Positions 8,288 through 15,684 of a stretch of DNA of 43,878 nucleotides are shown one piece after another. A program made the position numbers and the translations under genes. The notes beneath the pieces are model-generated. The model did not search any database, had not been told where the DNA came from, and saw nothing but the letters and a program-made list of their open reading frames with translations. This stretch comes from Hyphomicrobiales bacterium. GTDB lineage: Bacteria > Pseudomonadota > Alphaproteobacteria > Rhizobiales > Methyloligellaceae. The stretch is taken from NCBI GenBank assembly GCA_021775555.1, contig JAJFHP010000076.1, positions 1 through 43,878 of the forward strand, in the 5' to 3' direction. Each line of letters begins with the position of its first letter. Positions within the stretch are counted from its first letter, which is position 1.

Positions 8288-8360
8288 GGACGTTTTTTAG
8301 CGGTCTGAATGCCCGATGATCTTAAACCGGGCATCTGATCTGAGATTATCAAGTTTATCG

Positions 8361-8430
8361 CGCACGCTTCCTCCCTTTGCTTGTGCGTATTAGGGCCGGA
8401 CTTCGGAAACGAGGTTCGGCCCCTTTTTTT
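8361..8430 (+). ncRNA. Candidate small RNA with anti-Shine-Dalgarno loop (cuckoo-RNA-like)
   Basis: Two adjacent hairpins follow the 57-residue gene. Hairpin 1 pairs CGCAC (8361-8365) with GTGCG (8383-8387), with GC/GC inside, and exposes the loop TTCCTCCCTTT (8368-8378), complementary to Shine-Dalgarno sequences. Hairpin 2 is a 13-bp stem with a GAAA loop followed by seven T (8393-8430). Alphaproteobacterial cuckoo RNAs have CCUCC-rich loops in paired hairpins and often follow a small ORF. The resemblance is structural only: the upstream protein is not the DUF1127 type usually linked to them, and no promoter was identified. Confidence 0.35.
8393..8430 (+). terminator. Strong intrinsic terminator
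   Basis: GGGCCGGACTTCG (8393-8405) pairs with CGAGGTTCGGCCC (8410-8422) over 13 positions, two of them G-T wobble. It closes a GAAA tetraloop and is followed by T7 (8424-8430). This is a textbook Rho-independent terminator for the 57-residue gene or the candidate small RNA. A weaker stem, ATGCCCG-N12-CGGGCAT (8309-8334), lies between the gene and this terminator. Confidence 0.8.
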
Positions 8431-8545
8431 GCCTGCATTTCCTCGCCCTACCAAATGCCTTAAAACATGCAGCGAGAATGGTGAAAATGGCGGCTACACT
8501 GAGGGTGTGCCGCCATGTGCCGGCATCGCGGATAAGGCTTGCCAC

Positions 8546-8749
8546 ATGTATTATCTCTTTTTCTCAGGAGTTGGTATTCTGGTAGTAATCCTGTCGCTTT
8601 TCTGGCTGAAGGATGTACTTCAAAGTCCAAAACTGGCACGCATCGTTTATTCAGAGCTGGTTGCGCGTTTTGCCTTGATGGGAGTGGCATTCTCCATATT
8701 GGGGCTGCTGCTGATTGTTGGAGAGTATTTAGGTGGCGCAGGATCTTAA
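8546..8749 (+). CDS. Small membrane protein, two predicted helices
   Basis: This 67-residue protein starts at the ATG at 8546. An in-frame upstream extension would run through the terminator and is not credible. It begins MYYLFFSGVGILVVIL. It has hydrophobic helices at about residues 3-20 and 40-60, joined by a polar stretch with Lys, Arg and Glu. No family is recognised and the ribosome site is weak. It converges on the GMC oxidoreductase with only 35 bp between them. It could be a small inner-membrane subunit or a chance frame; the amphipathic pattern and clean helices favour a real gene. Confidence 0.5.
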   Translation: MYYLFFSGVGILVVILSLFWLKDVLQSPKLARIVYSELVARFALMGVAFSILGLLLIVGEYLGGAGS

Positions 8750-8784
8750 TGCTTGAGCCCGGAATCCTAAGGAGTTCCCAAATT

Positions 8785-10455
8785 TTACTCTGCAGGCACC
8801 GGTACTGCGCGCCGCGCTGGTTTCCTGATGTGCCAGCCATTGTCTTGCGCCATGAGGGTCATGGCCCGTTCGGCGAGCGCCGTAATAGACAATAGCGGAT
8901 TGACGCCAATTGAGCGGGGCATGATTGAGCCATCGCACACATATAGCCCTGCATGAATTTTGTCCGGGCTGGCCTCGTCACCACCTGCAAACACCTGGCA
9001 CTTATGATTGACCACGCCGCTCTTGGCATCAGCTCCCATGCCGCAGCCACCGAGCGGGTGCGCCGTGAGCGGTTTTTCTCGCAACATGGGCGCGGCAAGC
9101 GGGTTTTTGACATAGGTCGAGCCCGTTGCATCTGTCGCCTTGCGCATCACGGTATCGACACGTTTGTAGACGGGCTGTTCATGCACATCGGGCCAATCAA
9201 CCGACAGGCGATCCTTCTTCAGCACCAGGCGTCCGGCAGCCGCATCATGGCCAACGGCGAAGAAACTGTGCAGCCGTGAGAATGGTCCGGCGTAAATTCC
9301 CTTGATAAGGCTCTGTGCCGCGCCCAGGACAGCGCCTTTGGGGATAAAGGCGATCGGTAACAAAGGAGACAGTCCGGAAGGAATCACGCCTTCCTGGAGA
9401 TACATACCCTTCTCAAGCGGGCCGTCTTCGTTCAGCCGGGTTTGTCCCGACACACAATTGCCGACCATGTCGGTTTCCGCCTTGGGCGGTTCGCCGACAC
9501 CAATGGCGTTGACGCGGATATCTGCTCCATAACCAAAAGCGATAATATCGCCATTGGCGGAAAATCCCTCACCAAGCCGGTCCGAAAGGGCAAGCCCGTT
9601 TTCACGTGATCTCAGAAGAATTTCGGTGGAACCCAACGACCCCGCCGCGAGGATAACCGTGGCCGCGGTAATGGAGAGAGGGCCATTCTCATCGCTGGAT
9701 TTTGTATCTGTGGGCGAATACCAGATACACCATCCACCATCTTCACGGGCGACATGACTGACACTGGCGCCTGTGAAAATCTCGGCGCCATGCTGACTTG
9801 CAAGCGGCAGATAAGTCAGCGCAACGGATGTTTTCGCACCGACATTACAGCCCGTGAGACAGTCACCGCACTGGGTGCAGGCAGGCTGTGGTACATTGGC
9901 AGAATTGTTGGTGTCGTGAAAATTGACCGTCACTTCTGCCGCGCGGGGAGGGGTGCCAAAGGGTTTGCTCGCCTTCTCCAGCGCCTTGTATTTGGTCAGC
10001 TGACGGGCTTGCGGATTGGTTGAGGGGCGCAACATCCGCTTGGCCCGCTCGAAGCCCTTTTCCAGCAATCCGTCCTGTGAGATTTCTTCAGGCCAGCATT
10101 TGTCCTTGAATACACGCGCGTCGGGACGCAGTGCTACGCCGGCATTGATAAGTGATCCACCGCCGAGTCCACAGCCGACAAAAACGTCAATATCGTCCCC
10201 GACGCGGAAATCGAACAAACCATTGCGCGGCCCGAATTTCTTCGAAGTGCCGGAGATCTGCACTTCACGCCTGATGGTTTGAAATTTGTCGGGGAACTGT
10301 CCTGTAAGGAATTCCTTGCCGCGTTCAAGGACGCATACCCGGCGGCCATAACCGGCAAGCCTGGCAGCGGCCACACCACCACCATATCCTGACCCGATCA
10401 CCACCACATCATAATGCGGTCTGATGGTGCCGAGCGATTTTGAGAGGGACACCAT
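8785..10455 (-). CDS. GMC-family FAD oxidoreductase, cholesterol-oxidase-like, with cysteine cluster
   Basis: This 556-residue protein starts at the ATG at 10455, preceded by GAGGG. An upstream TTG adds only two residues. The FAD-binding motif GSGYGGGVAA lies near residue 21, followed by an acidic strand end (VLERG). The C-terminal GMC region has HPLGGCGMG and the closing GVNPLLSITALAERA. A CTQCGDCLTGC segment (CxxCxxCxxxC) near residue 210 matches a feature of cholesterol-oxidase-like GMC proteins and resembles iron-sulfur ligation. No signal peptide is seen, so it is probably cytoplasmic. The likely reaction is FAD-dependent oxidation of an alcohol. The substrate is unknown and cholesterol is only the family name. 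It stands alone on the reverse strand between unrelated blocks. Confidence 0.85.
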   Translation of the reverse strand: MVSLSKSLGTIRPHYDVVVIGSGYGGGVAAARLAGYGRRVCVLERGKEFLTGQFPDKFQTIRREVQISGTSKKFGPRNGLFDFRVGDDIDVFVGCGLGGGSLINAGVALRPDARVFKDKCWPEEISQDGLLEKGFERAKRMLRPSTNPQARQLTKYKALEKASKPFGTPPRAAEVTVNFHDTNNSANVPQPACTQCGDCLTGCNVGAKTSVALTYLPLASQHGAEIFTGASVSHVAREDGGWCIWYSPTDTKSSDENGPLSITAATVILAAGSLGSTEILLRSRENGLALSDRLGEGFSANGDIIAFGYGADIRVNAIGVGEPPKAETDMVGNCVSGQTRLNEDGPLEKGMYLQEGVIPSGLSPLLPIAFIPKGAVLGAAQSLIKGIYAGPFSRLHSFFAVGHDAAAGRLVLKKDRLSVDWPDVHEQPVYKRVDTVMRKATDATGSTYVKNPLAAPMLREKPLTAHPLGGCGMGADAKSGVVNHKCQVFAGGDEASPDKIHAGLYVCDGSIMPRSIGVNPLLSITALAERAMTLMAQDNGWHIRKPARRAVPVPAE

Positions 10456-10652
10456 ACTCAACCCTCACTACTCAAAACGCGTTCATATCCATCAACCGCC
10501 AAATGTCGGCAAGAGTGAGGATATGACATCTGATACTTCATCATCATTATCATGAAGCGGTCAAGCGAACATGATTCGGGTCAATGAATGGTTAGCATGC
10601 AGGATGAAGACTGATGAGCAGACGTTGTGACGCACGCTATCGAGTCTGTTTC

Positions 10653-12113
10653 CTAGCAGGCGTTCTCAAACGCACTCCGTGAAAACATTGTCATCAGGAT
10701 GATCTGGACATCGAACCAGATGGACCAGTTATCGATATAATAAAGGTCATGCTCGACGCGGCCCAACATCTTGTCTTCTGTGTCCGTCCGGCCGCGATAG
10801 CCGTTGACTTGCGCCCACCCGGTAATCCCCGGTTTTACATTGTGACGGCGGGCATAGAGGGCGATCCTATCCTGGTATTCATGATTGTGCACGAGCGCAT
10901 GGGGGCGAGGACCTACCAACGACATCTCACCCTTGAGGACATTTATAATCTGCGGAAGCTCATCGATATTCCAGCGTCGTATAAACCGGCCAAGTGGAGT
11001 GACACGCGGATCGTTTTCCGTGACCTGATTGAAATTCTCACCGTTTTCGGTAACTGTCATGGTGCGGAATTTATAGATACGGAATGGCTCCTGATTGAAG
11101 CCATGCCGGTGCTGGAGGAAGAAGACAGACCCACGTCCATCAAGCTTCACCAGAACTGCAATAACGAGTAACAGGGGCGCAAGGATGATCAGGGCGATCG
11201 TTGCCAAAAACAGATCCATACAGCGCTTTGTGAAAGTCTCGGCGATGTTTAGGGGGGCACGTACCAAGTTTAGGCCGCTGGACGGACCGATACGGCATAT
11301 TCCAGCTTCCAGCGCGCGCCCCAAAATTTGCTCAGCCCCAAGTATGGTTGCGGCTGGCACTTTCAGAAAGGCTTCTCGGCAGGCCTTGATTGCCCCTGTT
11401 TCCGACCAGGGAAGCAGAAGCACGATATGATCGATGCGAAGTTTTCGAGCCTGTTCGACCGTGTGTTCGAGCATATCGGAGAAACGAGCTGCAAAATGAG
11501 ACTTGCTCTCACCCTTCTCAATCTCTGGCAGGAGTTTGATACCGACAATCTGCAAGCCGTAATCGATTGGCGACATTTTCTTGCGGAAGCTGTGGATGAG
11601 TTTCTCGGTTCCCAAAAGCAGCAGGCTTTTTGATGCGAGCCAGCCACTGTGAAAGCCCCGCCGGATAAACGCCATGGTAATAGCGCGCAACAGCAACAGT
11701 CCGAGCAAACCAGAAAAATAGAATAGGATCAGGGCACCGCGCGAATAATCATCGGAAAGTTTAGCGACGAAGCCAATCACCAGAACGCAGAAGATCGCGA
11801 AGTTCCAGACGTAAAAGATGTGTCGCGGGGCGTGCGGATCAGCAAAGATTTCCGCCAGGTCATACTGCTTTTTGAAGCTGCGTGGCGTGACGTAAAAAAT
11901 GGCTACAAGCAGTCCGGCACGCAGGTAATTCAGAACCAGGCCCGGATCATCATAAATGATCAAGTGATAGAGAATACCAGCGGCAATGGATAAGCAGATG
12001 ATCAGCAGAGCATCCAGTGCGGCTGCCACCGGTGCAAAACTTTCGCCAAGCACGAGGGTGCGGCGGCCATGCAGCCCGAGCTTCTTCTGAAATATCTGTG
12101 TCGTATCCGACAT
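10653..12113 (-). CDS. Undecaprenyl-phosphate sugar phosphotransferase (WcaJ/ExoY family)
   Basis: This 486-residue protein starts at the ATG at 12113; a longer frame begins only at a TTG. The N-terminal half has four to five membrane helices and a soluble CoA-binding-like domain. The C-terminal bacterial sugar-transferase domain carries KRCMDLFLA, a helix, then [28 protein letters not shown] and [13 protein letters not shown]. It transfers a hexose-1-phosphate, often glucose, from the UDP-sugar to undecaprenyl phosphate. That reaction starts the repeat unit on the inner membrane. It is transcribed away from the decarboxylase gene and shares the dyad-containing region 12114-12409 with it, so it is probably co-regulated with the polysaccharide operon. 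Confidence 0.92.
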   Translation of the reverse strand: MSDTTQIFQKKLGLHGRRTLVLGESFAPVAAALDALLIICLSIAAGILYHLIIYDDPGLVLNYLRAGLLVAIFYVTPRSFKKQYDLAEIFADPHAPRHIFYVWNFAIFCVLVIGFVAKLSDDYSRGALILFYFSGLLGLLLLRAITMAFIRRGFHSGWLASKSLLLLGTEKLIHSFRKKMSPIDYGLQIVGIKLLPEIEKGESKSHFAARFSDMLEHTVEQARKLRIDHIVLLLPWSETGAIKACREAFLKVPAATILGAEQILGRALEAGICRIGPSSGLNLVRAPLNIAETFTKRCMDLFLATIALIILAPLLLVIAVLVKLDGRGSVFFLQHRHGFNQEPFRIYKFRTMTVTENGENFNQVTENDPRVTPLGRFIRRWNIDELPQIINVLKGEMSLVGPRPHALVHNHEYQDRIALYARRHNVKPGITGWAQVNGYRGRTDTEDKMLGRVEHDLYYIDNWSIWFDVQIILMTMFSRSAFENAC

Positions 12114-12222
12114 GCTGCGGCAATCCCTGAGCTCCGCAGACAAGAAGGCCTCGCGGACAGTGTTTTGTTGTTGCCGCTATATTCATCGTTGGTCCGCCGT
12201 ACACAATATTCACCACTCATTC

Positions 12223-12247
12223 ACCTTAATAACGGGGTCGTTAAGGT
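12223..12247. promoter_or_regulatory. Inverted repeat ACCTTAA-N11-TTAAGGT
   Basis: A 7+7 bp perfect dyad with an 11-bp spacer lies between the divergent sugar transferase and UDP-xylose synthase genes. Its TTAA-N11-TTAA core is repeated at 12283-12302. Inner bases AACG/CGTT could extend pairing, but no T-run follows, so an operator is favoured. Confidence 0.4.
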
Positions 12248-12278
12248 AAATGGCATCCGGCTCATTTGGCATGCCGGT

Positions 12279-12307
12279 TAGTGTTAATTTTAAACCAGTT
12301 AACACTA
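12279..12307. promoter_or_regulatory. Inverted repeat TAGTGTTAA-N11-TTAACACTA
   Basis: A 9+9 bp perfect dyad with the same 11-bp spacer and TTAA cores as the site 56 bp upstream. It is directly followed by the AT-rich ATGATATATAACG, which could form a -10 region for the forward operon. Two equal-spacing sites in one divergent promoter suggest a dimeric repressor or activator of polysaccharide synthesis. Confidence 0.45.
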
Positions 12308-12409
12308 TGATATATAACGTGTTTCCCTAGCCGCAAACTGATCTATGCTTGACTTGCAATAAGAGGCAAAGCGGGTGCTCGCCTGCTTTTAATTAGTGGG
12401 TTCGGCGGA

Positions 12410-13429
12410 ATGGCTAAGACATACAAATACGATATCCCTCGCATTCTCGTGACGGGCGGTGCCGGTTTTCTCGGTTCGCACCTGTGCGAGCGGCTTGTGA
12501 GAGACGGAAACGATGTCCTGTGCGTTGACAACTTCTACACTGGACGGCGCACCTCTGTCGGACATTTGCTTGAAGATCCGATGTTCGAGTTGATGCGGCA
12601 CGACATCACATTCCCGCTCTATGTCGAAGCCGACGAGATTTACAATCTGGCCTGTCCAGCATCCCCTGTGCACTACCAGCATGACCCCGTCCAAACCACC
12701 AAAACATCCGTCCATGGCGCCATCAATATGCTTGGGTTGGCAAAGCGCATCGACGCTAAAATCATGCAGGCTTCAACAAGTGAAATTTATGGCGATCCAG
12801 ACATGCACCCGCAAGTAGAAGAATATTGGGGCAATGTGAATGCCGTCGGCCCGCGCGCGTGTTACGATGAGGGCAAAAGATGCGCGGAGACTCTGTTCTT
12901 CGATTATCACCGGCAGCATAAATTGCGGATCAAGATAGCCCGGATTTTTAATACATACGGTCCGCGGATGCATCCCAATGACGGACGTGTCGTTTCGAAT
13001 TTCATCATGCAGGCCCTGCAGGGTGAACCGATAACGGTCTATGGGGAGGGCCAGCAGACACGTTCATTCTGCTATGTGAGCGATCTCGTCGATGGTTTCA
13101 TTCGTTTGATGGGATCGGCCGACAAGGTCACAGGTCCGATTAATTTGGGGAACCCGGATGAAAGAACTATCCTGGATCTTGCCGAAACAATCATTCGTCT
13201 GACCGGTTCCAAATCAAAGATTATTTTTGAGGATTTGCCCGTCGATGATCCGATCCAGAGATGTCCGGATATCTCCAAGGCCAAAACGGCTCTCAAGTGG
13301 CAGCCCAACGTTTCACTTAAAGACGGCCTGAAAGAAACCGTGGCCTATTTCAAATGGTACATCGAACATGGGTCGACCACCCGCGACAGGAGTCGGACGG
13401 TTTCACGTCTTGTCAGTGAAATCGCCTAG
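12410..13429 (+). CDS. UDP-glucuronate decarboxylase (UDP-xylose synthase)
   Basis: This 339-residue extended short-chain dehydrogenase converts UDP-glucuronate to UDP-xylose with bound NAD+. The NAD motif GGAGFLGSH is at residues 16-24. [19 protein letters not shown] (82-100) is the signature stretch of this family. The catalytic pair is Y152 and K156 (YDEGKR), and [11 protein letters not shown] follows. Length matches bacterial UXS enzymes. It is the first gene of the forward polysaccharide operon, 49 bp before the next gene, and should supply a pentose donor or a UDP-4-keto-pentose intermediate to the repeat unit. No UDP-glucose dehydrogenase gene is in the window, so UDP-glucuronate must come from elsewhere. 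Confidence 0.92.
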   Translation: MAKTYKYDIPRILVTGGAGFLGSHLCERLVRDGNDVLCVDNFYTGRRTSVGHLLEDPMFELMRHDITFPLYVEADEIYNLACPASPVHYQHDPVQTTKTSVHGAINMLGLAKRIDAKIMQASTSEIYGDPDMHPQVEEYWGNVNAVGPRACYDEGKRCAETLFFDYHRQHKLRIKIARIFNTYGPRMHPNDGRVVSNFIMQALQGEPITVYGEGQQTRSFCYVSDLVDGFIRLMGSADKVTGPINLGNPDERTILDLAETIIRLTGSKSKIIFEDLPVDDPIQRCPDISKAKTALKWQPNVSLKDGLKETVAYFKWYIEHGSTTRDRSRTVSRLVSEIA

Positions 13430-13478
13430 GCAGCTTGGCCCGGAGTCAGTTTCAGCAAGAAATTTTAAAAGGTCATAA

Positions 13479-14555
13479 ATGAGCAAGACAGTTCTTATCA
13501 CTGGCTCGGCGGGTCTCATCGGGTCGGAGGCCGCGCGCTTCTTCGATGCACGAGGTTACGACATTGTCGGTGTCGACAACAATATGCGCCAGACGCTGTT
13601 TGGTAAGGAAGCGTCGACAGAGTGGAACCGGGTACAGCTTGAAAATGAACTGACGTCCTATCGTCACGTCGCGGCCGATATCCGCGATGAACAGGCCATG
13701 GCTGAATTGTTCAAGGAGTTGGGCAAAAATATATGTCTGATCATTCACACCGCGGCACAACCCTCTCACGACTGGGCGGCGCGCGATCCGTTCGCGGACT
13801 TTTCGATAAATGCGACCGGCACACTGGTCTTGCTTGAGCTGTGCCGTAAACACTGCCCTGAAGCGCCCTTCATATTCACTTCAACAAACAAGGTGTATGG
13901 CGACCGGCCCAATTCATTGCCGTTGGTCGAACTCGACACACGCTGGGAACTCGATGAAACTCATCAATTCCATGCCCGCGGTATCGACGAAACAATGTCG
14001 ATCGATCAGTCCATGCATTCCCTGTTCGGGGCGTCAAAAGTTTCTGCCGATATGATGGTTCAGGAATACGGCCGCTATTTCGGCATGAAGACCGCCTGTT
14101 TTCGTGGCGGTTGCCTCACCGGACCTTCACACTCTGGGACGGTGTTGCATGGATTTCTCGCTTATCTGATGAAATGCACTGCGACCGGTATGCGCTATAC
14201 CGTTTTAGGCTATGGCGGAAAGCAGGTGCGCGACAATATTCACAGTTATGATCTGGTCAACGCCTTTTGGCATTTCTTCCAGAATCCGCGCAGTAGCGAG
14301 GTCTATAATATTGGCGGTGGCCGCCACAGCAATTGCTCGATGCTTGAGGCGATTGATATATGCGAGTCCCTTACGGGCCAGAAGCTCAACCGGTCTTACG
14401 AAGATGCAAATCGAATGGGCGATCATATCTGGTGGATTTCCGATACAAGCCGGTTCGAACGGCATTACCCGGACTGGAAGCGGGACTATGACGTGGAAGC
14501 CATTCTGGAAGAGATATTAGTCACCAATCGGGAACGCTGGCGCGAGGCTGGCTGA
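13479..14555 (+). CDS. NAD-dependent epimerase, CDP-paratose 2-epimerase-like
   Basis: This 358-residue extended SDR protein has the nucleotide motif GSAGLIGSE (residues 9-17), [10 protein letters not shown] (133-142), [10 protein letters not shown] and DNIHSYDLV. It resembles tyvelose (CDP-paratose 2-) epimerases. The usual YxxxK reads FGASK, so the catalytic tyrosine position is F183 while K187 is kept. An AAGG ribosome site precedes the ATG. The gene ends three bases before the next start, so it is tightly coupled. It probably epimerises a nucleotide sugar for the same polysaccharide. The substrate nucleotide is unclear: no CDP-sugar genes are visible, and a UDP-sugar is equally possible. 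Confidence 0.8.
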   Translation: MSKTVLITGSAGLIGSEAARFFDARGYDIVGVDNNMRQTLFGKEASTEWNRVQLENELTSYRHVAADIRDEQAMAELFKELGKNICLIIHTAAQPSHDWAARDPFADFSINATGTLVLLELCRKHCPEAPFIFTSTNKVYGDRPNSLPLVELDTRWELDETHQFHARGIDETMSIDQSMHSLFGASKVSADMMVQEYGRYFGMKTACFRGGCLTGPSHSGTVLHGFLAYLMKCTATGMRYTVLGYGGKQVRDNIHSYDLVNAFWHFFQNPRSSEVYNIGGGRHSNCSMLEAIDICESLTGQKLNRSYEDANRMGDHIWWISDTSRFERHYPDWKRDYDVEAILEEILVTNRERWREAG

Positions 14556-14558
14556 GCC

Positions 14559-15362
14559 ATGAGAGACGACGGTAAGAAAAACGTTCTCGGCATCAATATC
14601 AGCGTGATTGATTACGAAGGCGCCGTCGCTTCAATTCTTAAAGCCGCCATGGCGCGCAAACCCCTTAAGGTGAGCGCGCTGGCAGTTCATGGTGTCATGA
14701 ACGGCGTTCTAGATCCGGAGCATCGCTGGCGGCTGAACTCATTTGACATGGTGACTACCGACGGTCAGCCCGTGAGATGGGCACTAAACTTGCTGCATGG
14801 AACAGCCCTGTCGGACCGAGTCCGCGGCCCATCGCTGACATTGAAAGTTTGTGAAGAAGCCGCGCGTGCAGGCCTTCCCGTATATCTTTATGGAAGCCGT
14901 CCGGTTGTTTTGGAAAAGTTGCGGAACAACCTGGTGGAAAAATTTCCGGAGCTGATTATCGCCGGCAGCCGACCGTCCTTGTTCCGACGTAGCACAGATA
15001 CCGAAAAGAAATCTATCACCAAGGAAATCCGACGCTCTGGTGCCCGCATCGTTCTGGTTGGGCTCGGATGCCCGCGCCAAGAGGTCTGGGTCTATGAATA
15101 TGCGGACCTGTTATCCATACCTGCACTTGCAGTGGGTGCAGCATTCGATTTCCATGCCGGATTGCTGAGTGAGGCACCAGCCATTCTGCAGAAATTTGGG
15201 TTGGAATGGGTGTATCGCATGATTCAGGAACCACGCAGGCTTTGGCGTCGGTATGTTTTTCTAAATCCCGCATTTCTGGCGATGCTGTTTGCCCAGTTTG
15301 CCCGCCTCACATCCTTTGAAGACAAGGGTAGGGAGCCGCGTCAGACGAGTAAATTTTCCTGA
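14559..15362 (+). CDS. WecG/TagA/CpsF-family glycosyltransferase (GT26)
   Basis: This 267-residue protein spans the whole WecG/TagA fold. It starts with LGINISVIDYEGAV, has TTDGQPVRWA (about residues 66-75) and RVRGPSL (about 86). YLYGS appears near 109, and VLVGLGCPRQEVWV and AVGAAFDFHAG follow. Members add the second sugar, typically a ManNAc-like, ManNAcA or glucosyl residue, to the lipid-linked first sugar at the cytoplasmic face of the membrane. The gene lies three bases after the epimerase, as the last of three closely spaced genes before a 322-bp gap. The donor sugar is not predictable from sequence. Confidence 0.88.
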   Translation: MRDDGKKNVLGINISVIDYEGAVASILKAAMARKPLKVSALAVHGVMNGVLDPEHRWRLNSFDMVTTDGQPVRWALNLLHGTALSDRVRGPSLTLKVCEEAARAGLPVYLYGSRPVVLEKLRNNLVEKFPELIIAGSRPSLFRRSTDTEKKSITKEIRRSGARIVLVGLGCPRQEVWVYEYADLLSIPALAVGAAFDFHAGLLSEAPAILQKFGLEWVYRMIQEPRRLWRRYVFLNPAFLAMLFAQFARLTSFEDKGREPRQTSKFS

Positions 15363-15684
15363 TCAGCTATTGGACAATCTAGTGAAAATTCCATACCTCC
15401 GCGGAGGAAATCTCGTGATTCATGCGTGTAAATAACTATTGAGAGTTCGATTTTTAACACCACAGCAATTGAACGTCCTTGAACTCTACAACTGTAGCCT
15501 TTCTGCGATTAACCCCAATGATCGAGTGTATTTGTAGCGCTCGATAGCATCATTTAGGTTACTTCATCTTAAGAGATATCGGCTCGCAATCTGATTGTTT
15601 TTTGCGCGCCATAAATCCGAAACCAACAGCGGGCAATTAAGCTGTTTGATCCGCGAAATCATTGATAGAAATACTTGTGACGCG
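15363..15684. promoter_or_regulatory. Control region before the Wzz/BY-kinase-like gene
   Basis: No gene is visible in this 322-bp gap. It contains the perfect 12-bp palindrome CCTCCGCGGAGG (15396-15407), only 33 bp past the preceding stop, and the dyad ATCGAG-N13-CTCGAT (15521-15545). The palindrome has no T-run and could be a processing site or operator. The second dyad is 140 bp before the next start and fits an operator. A separate promoter for the wzz-wzx-wzy set is likely. Confidence 0.35.

Noticed and set aside
8309-8334. ATGCCCG-N12-CGGGCAT as terminator of the 57-residue gene
   Set aside because: There is no T-run; the strong terminator 60 bp further on makes it at most an accessory hairpin.
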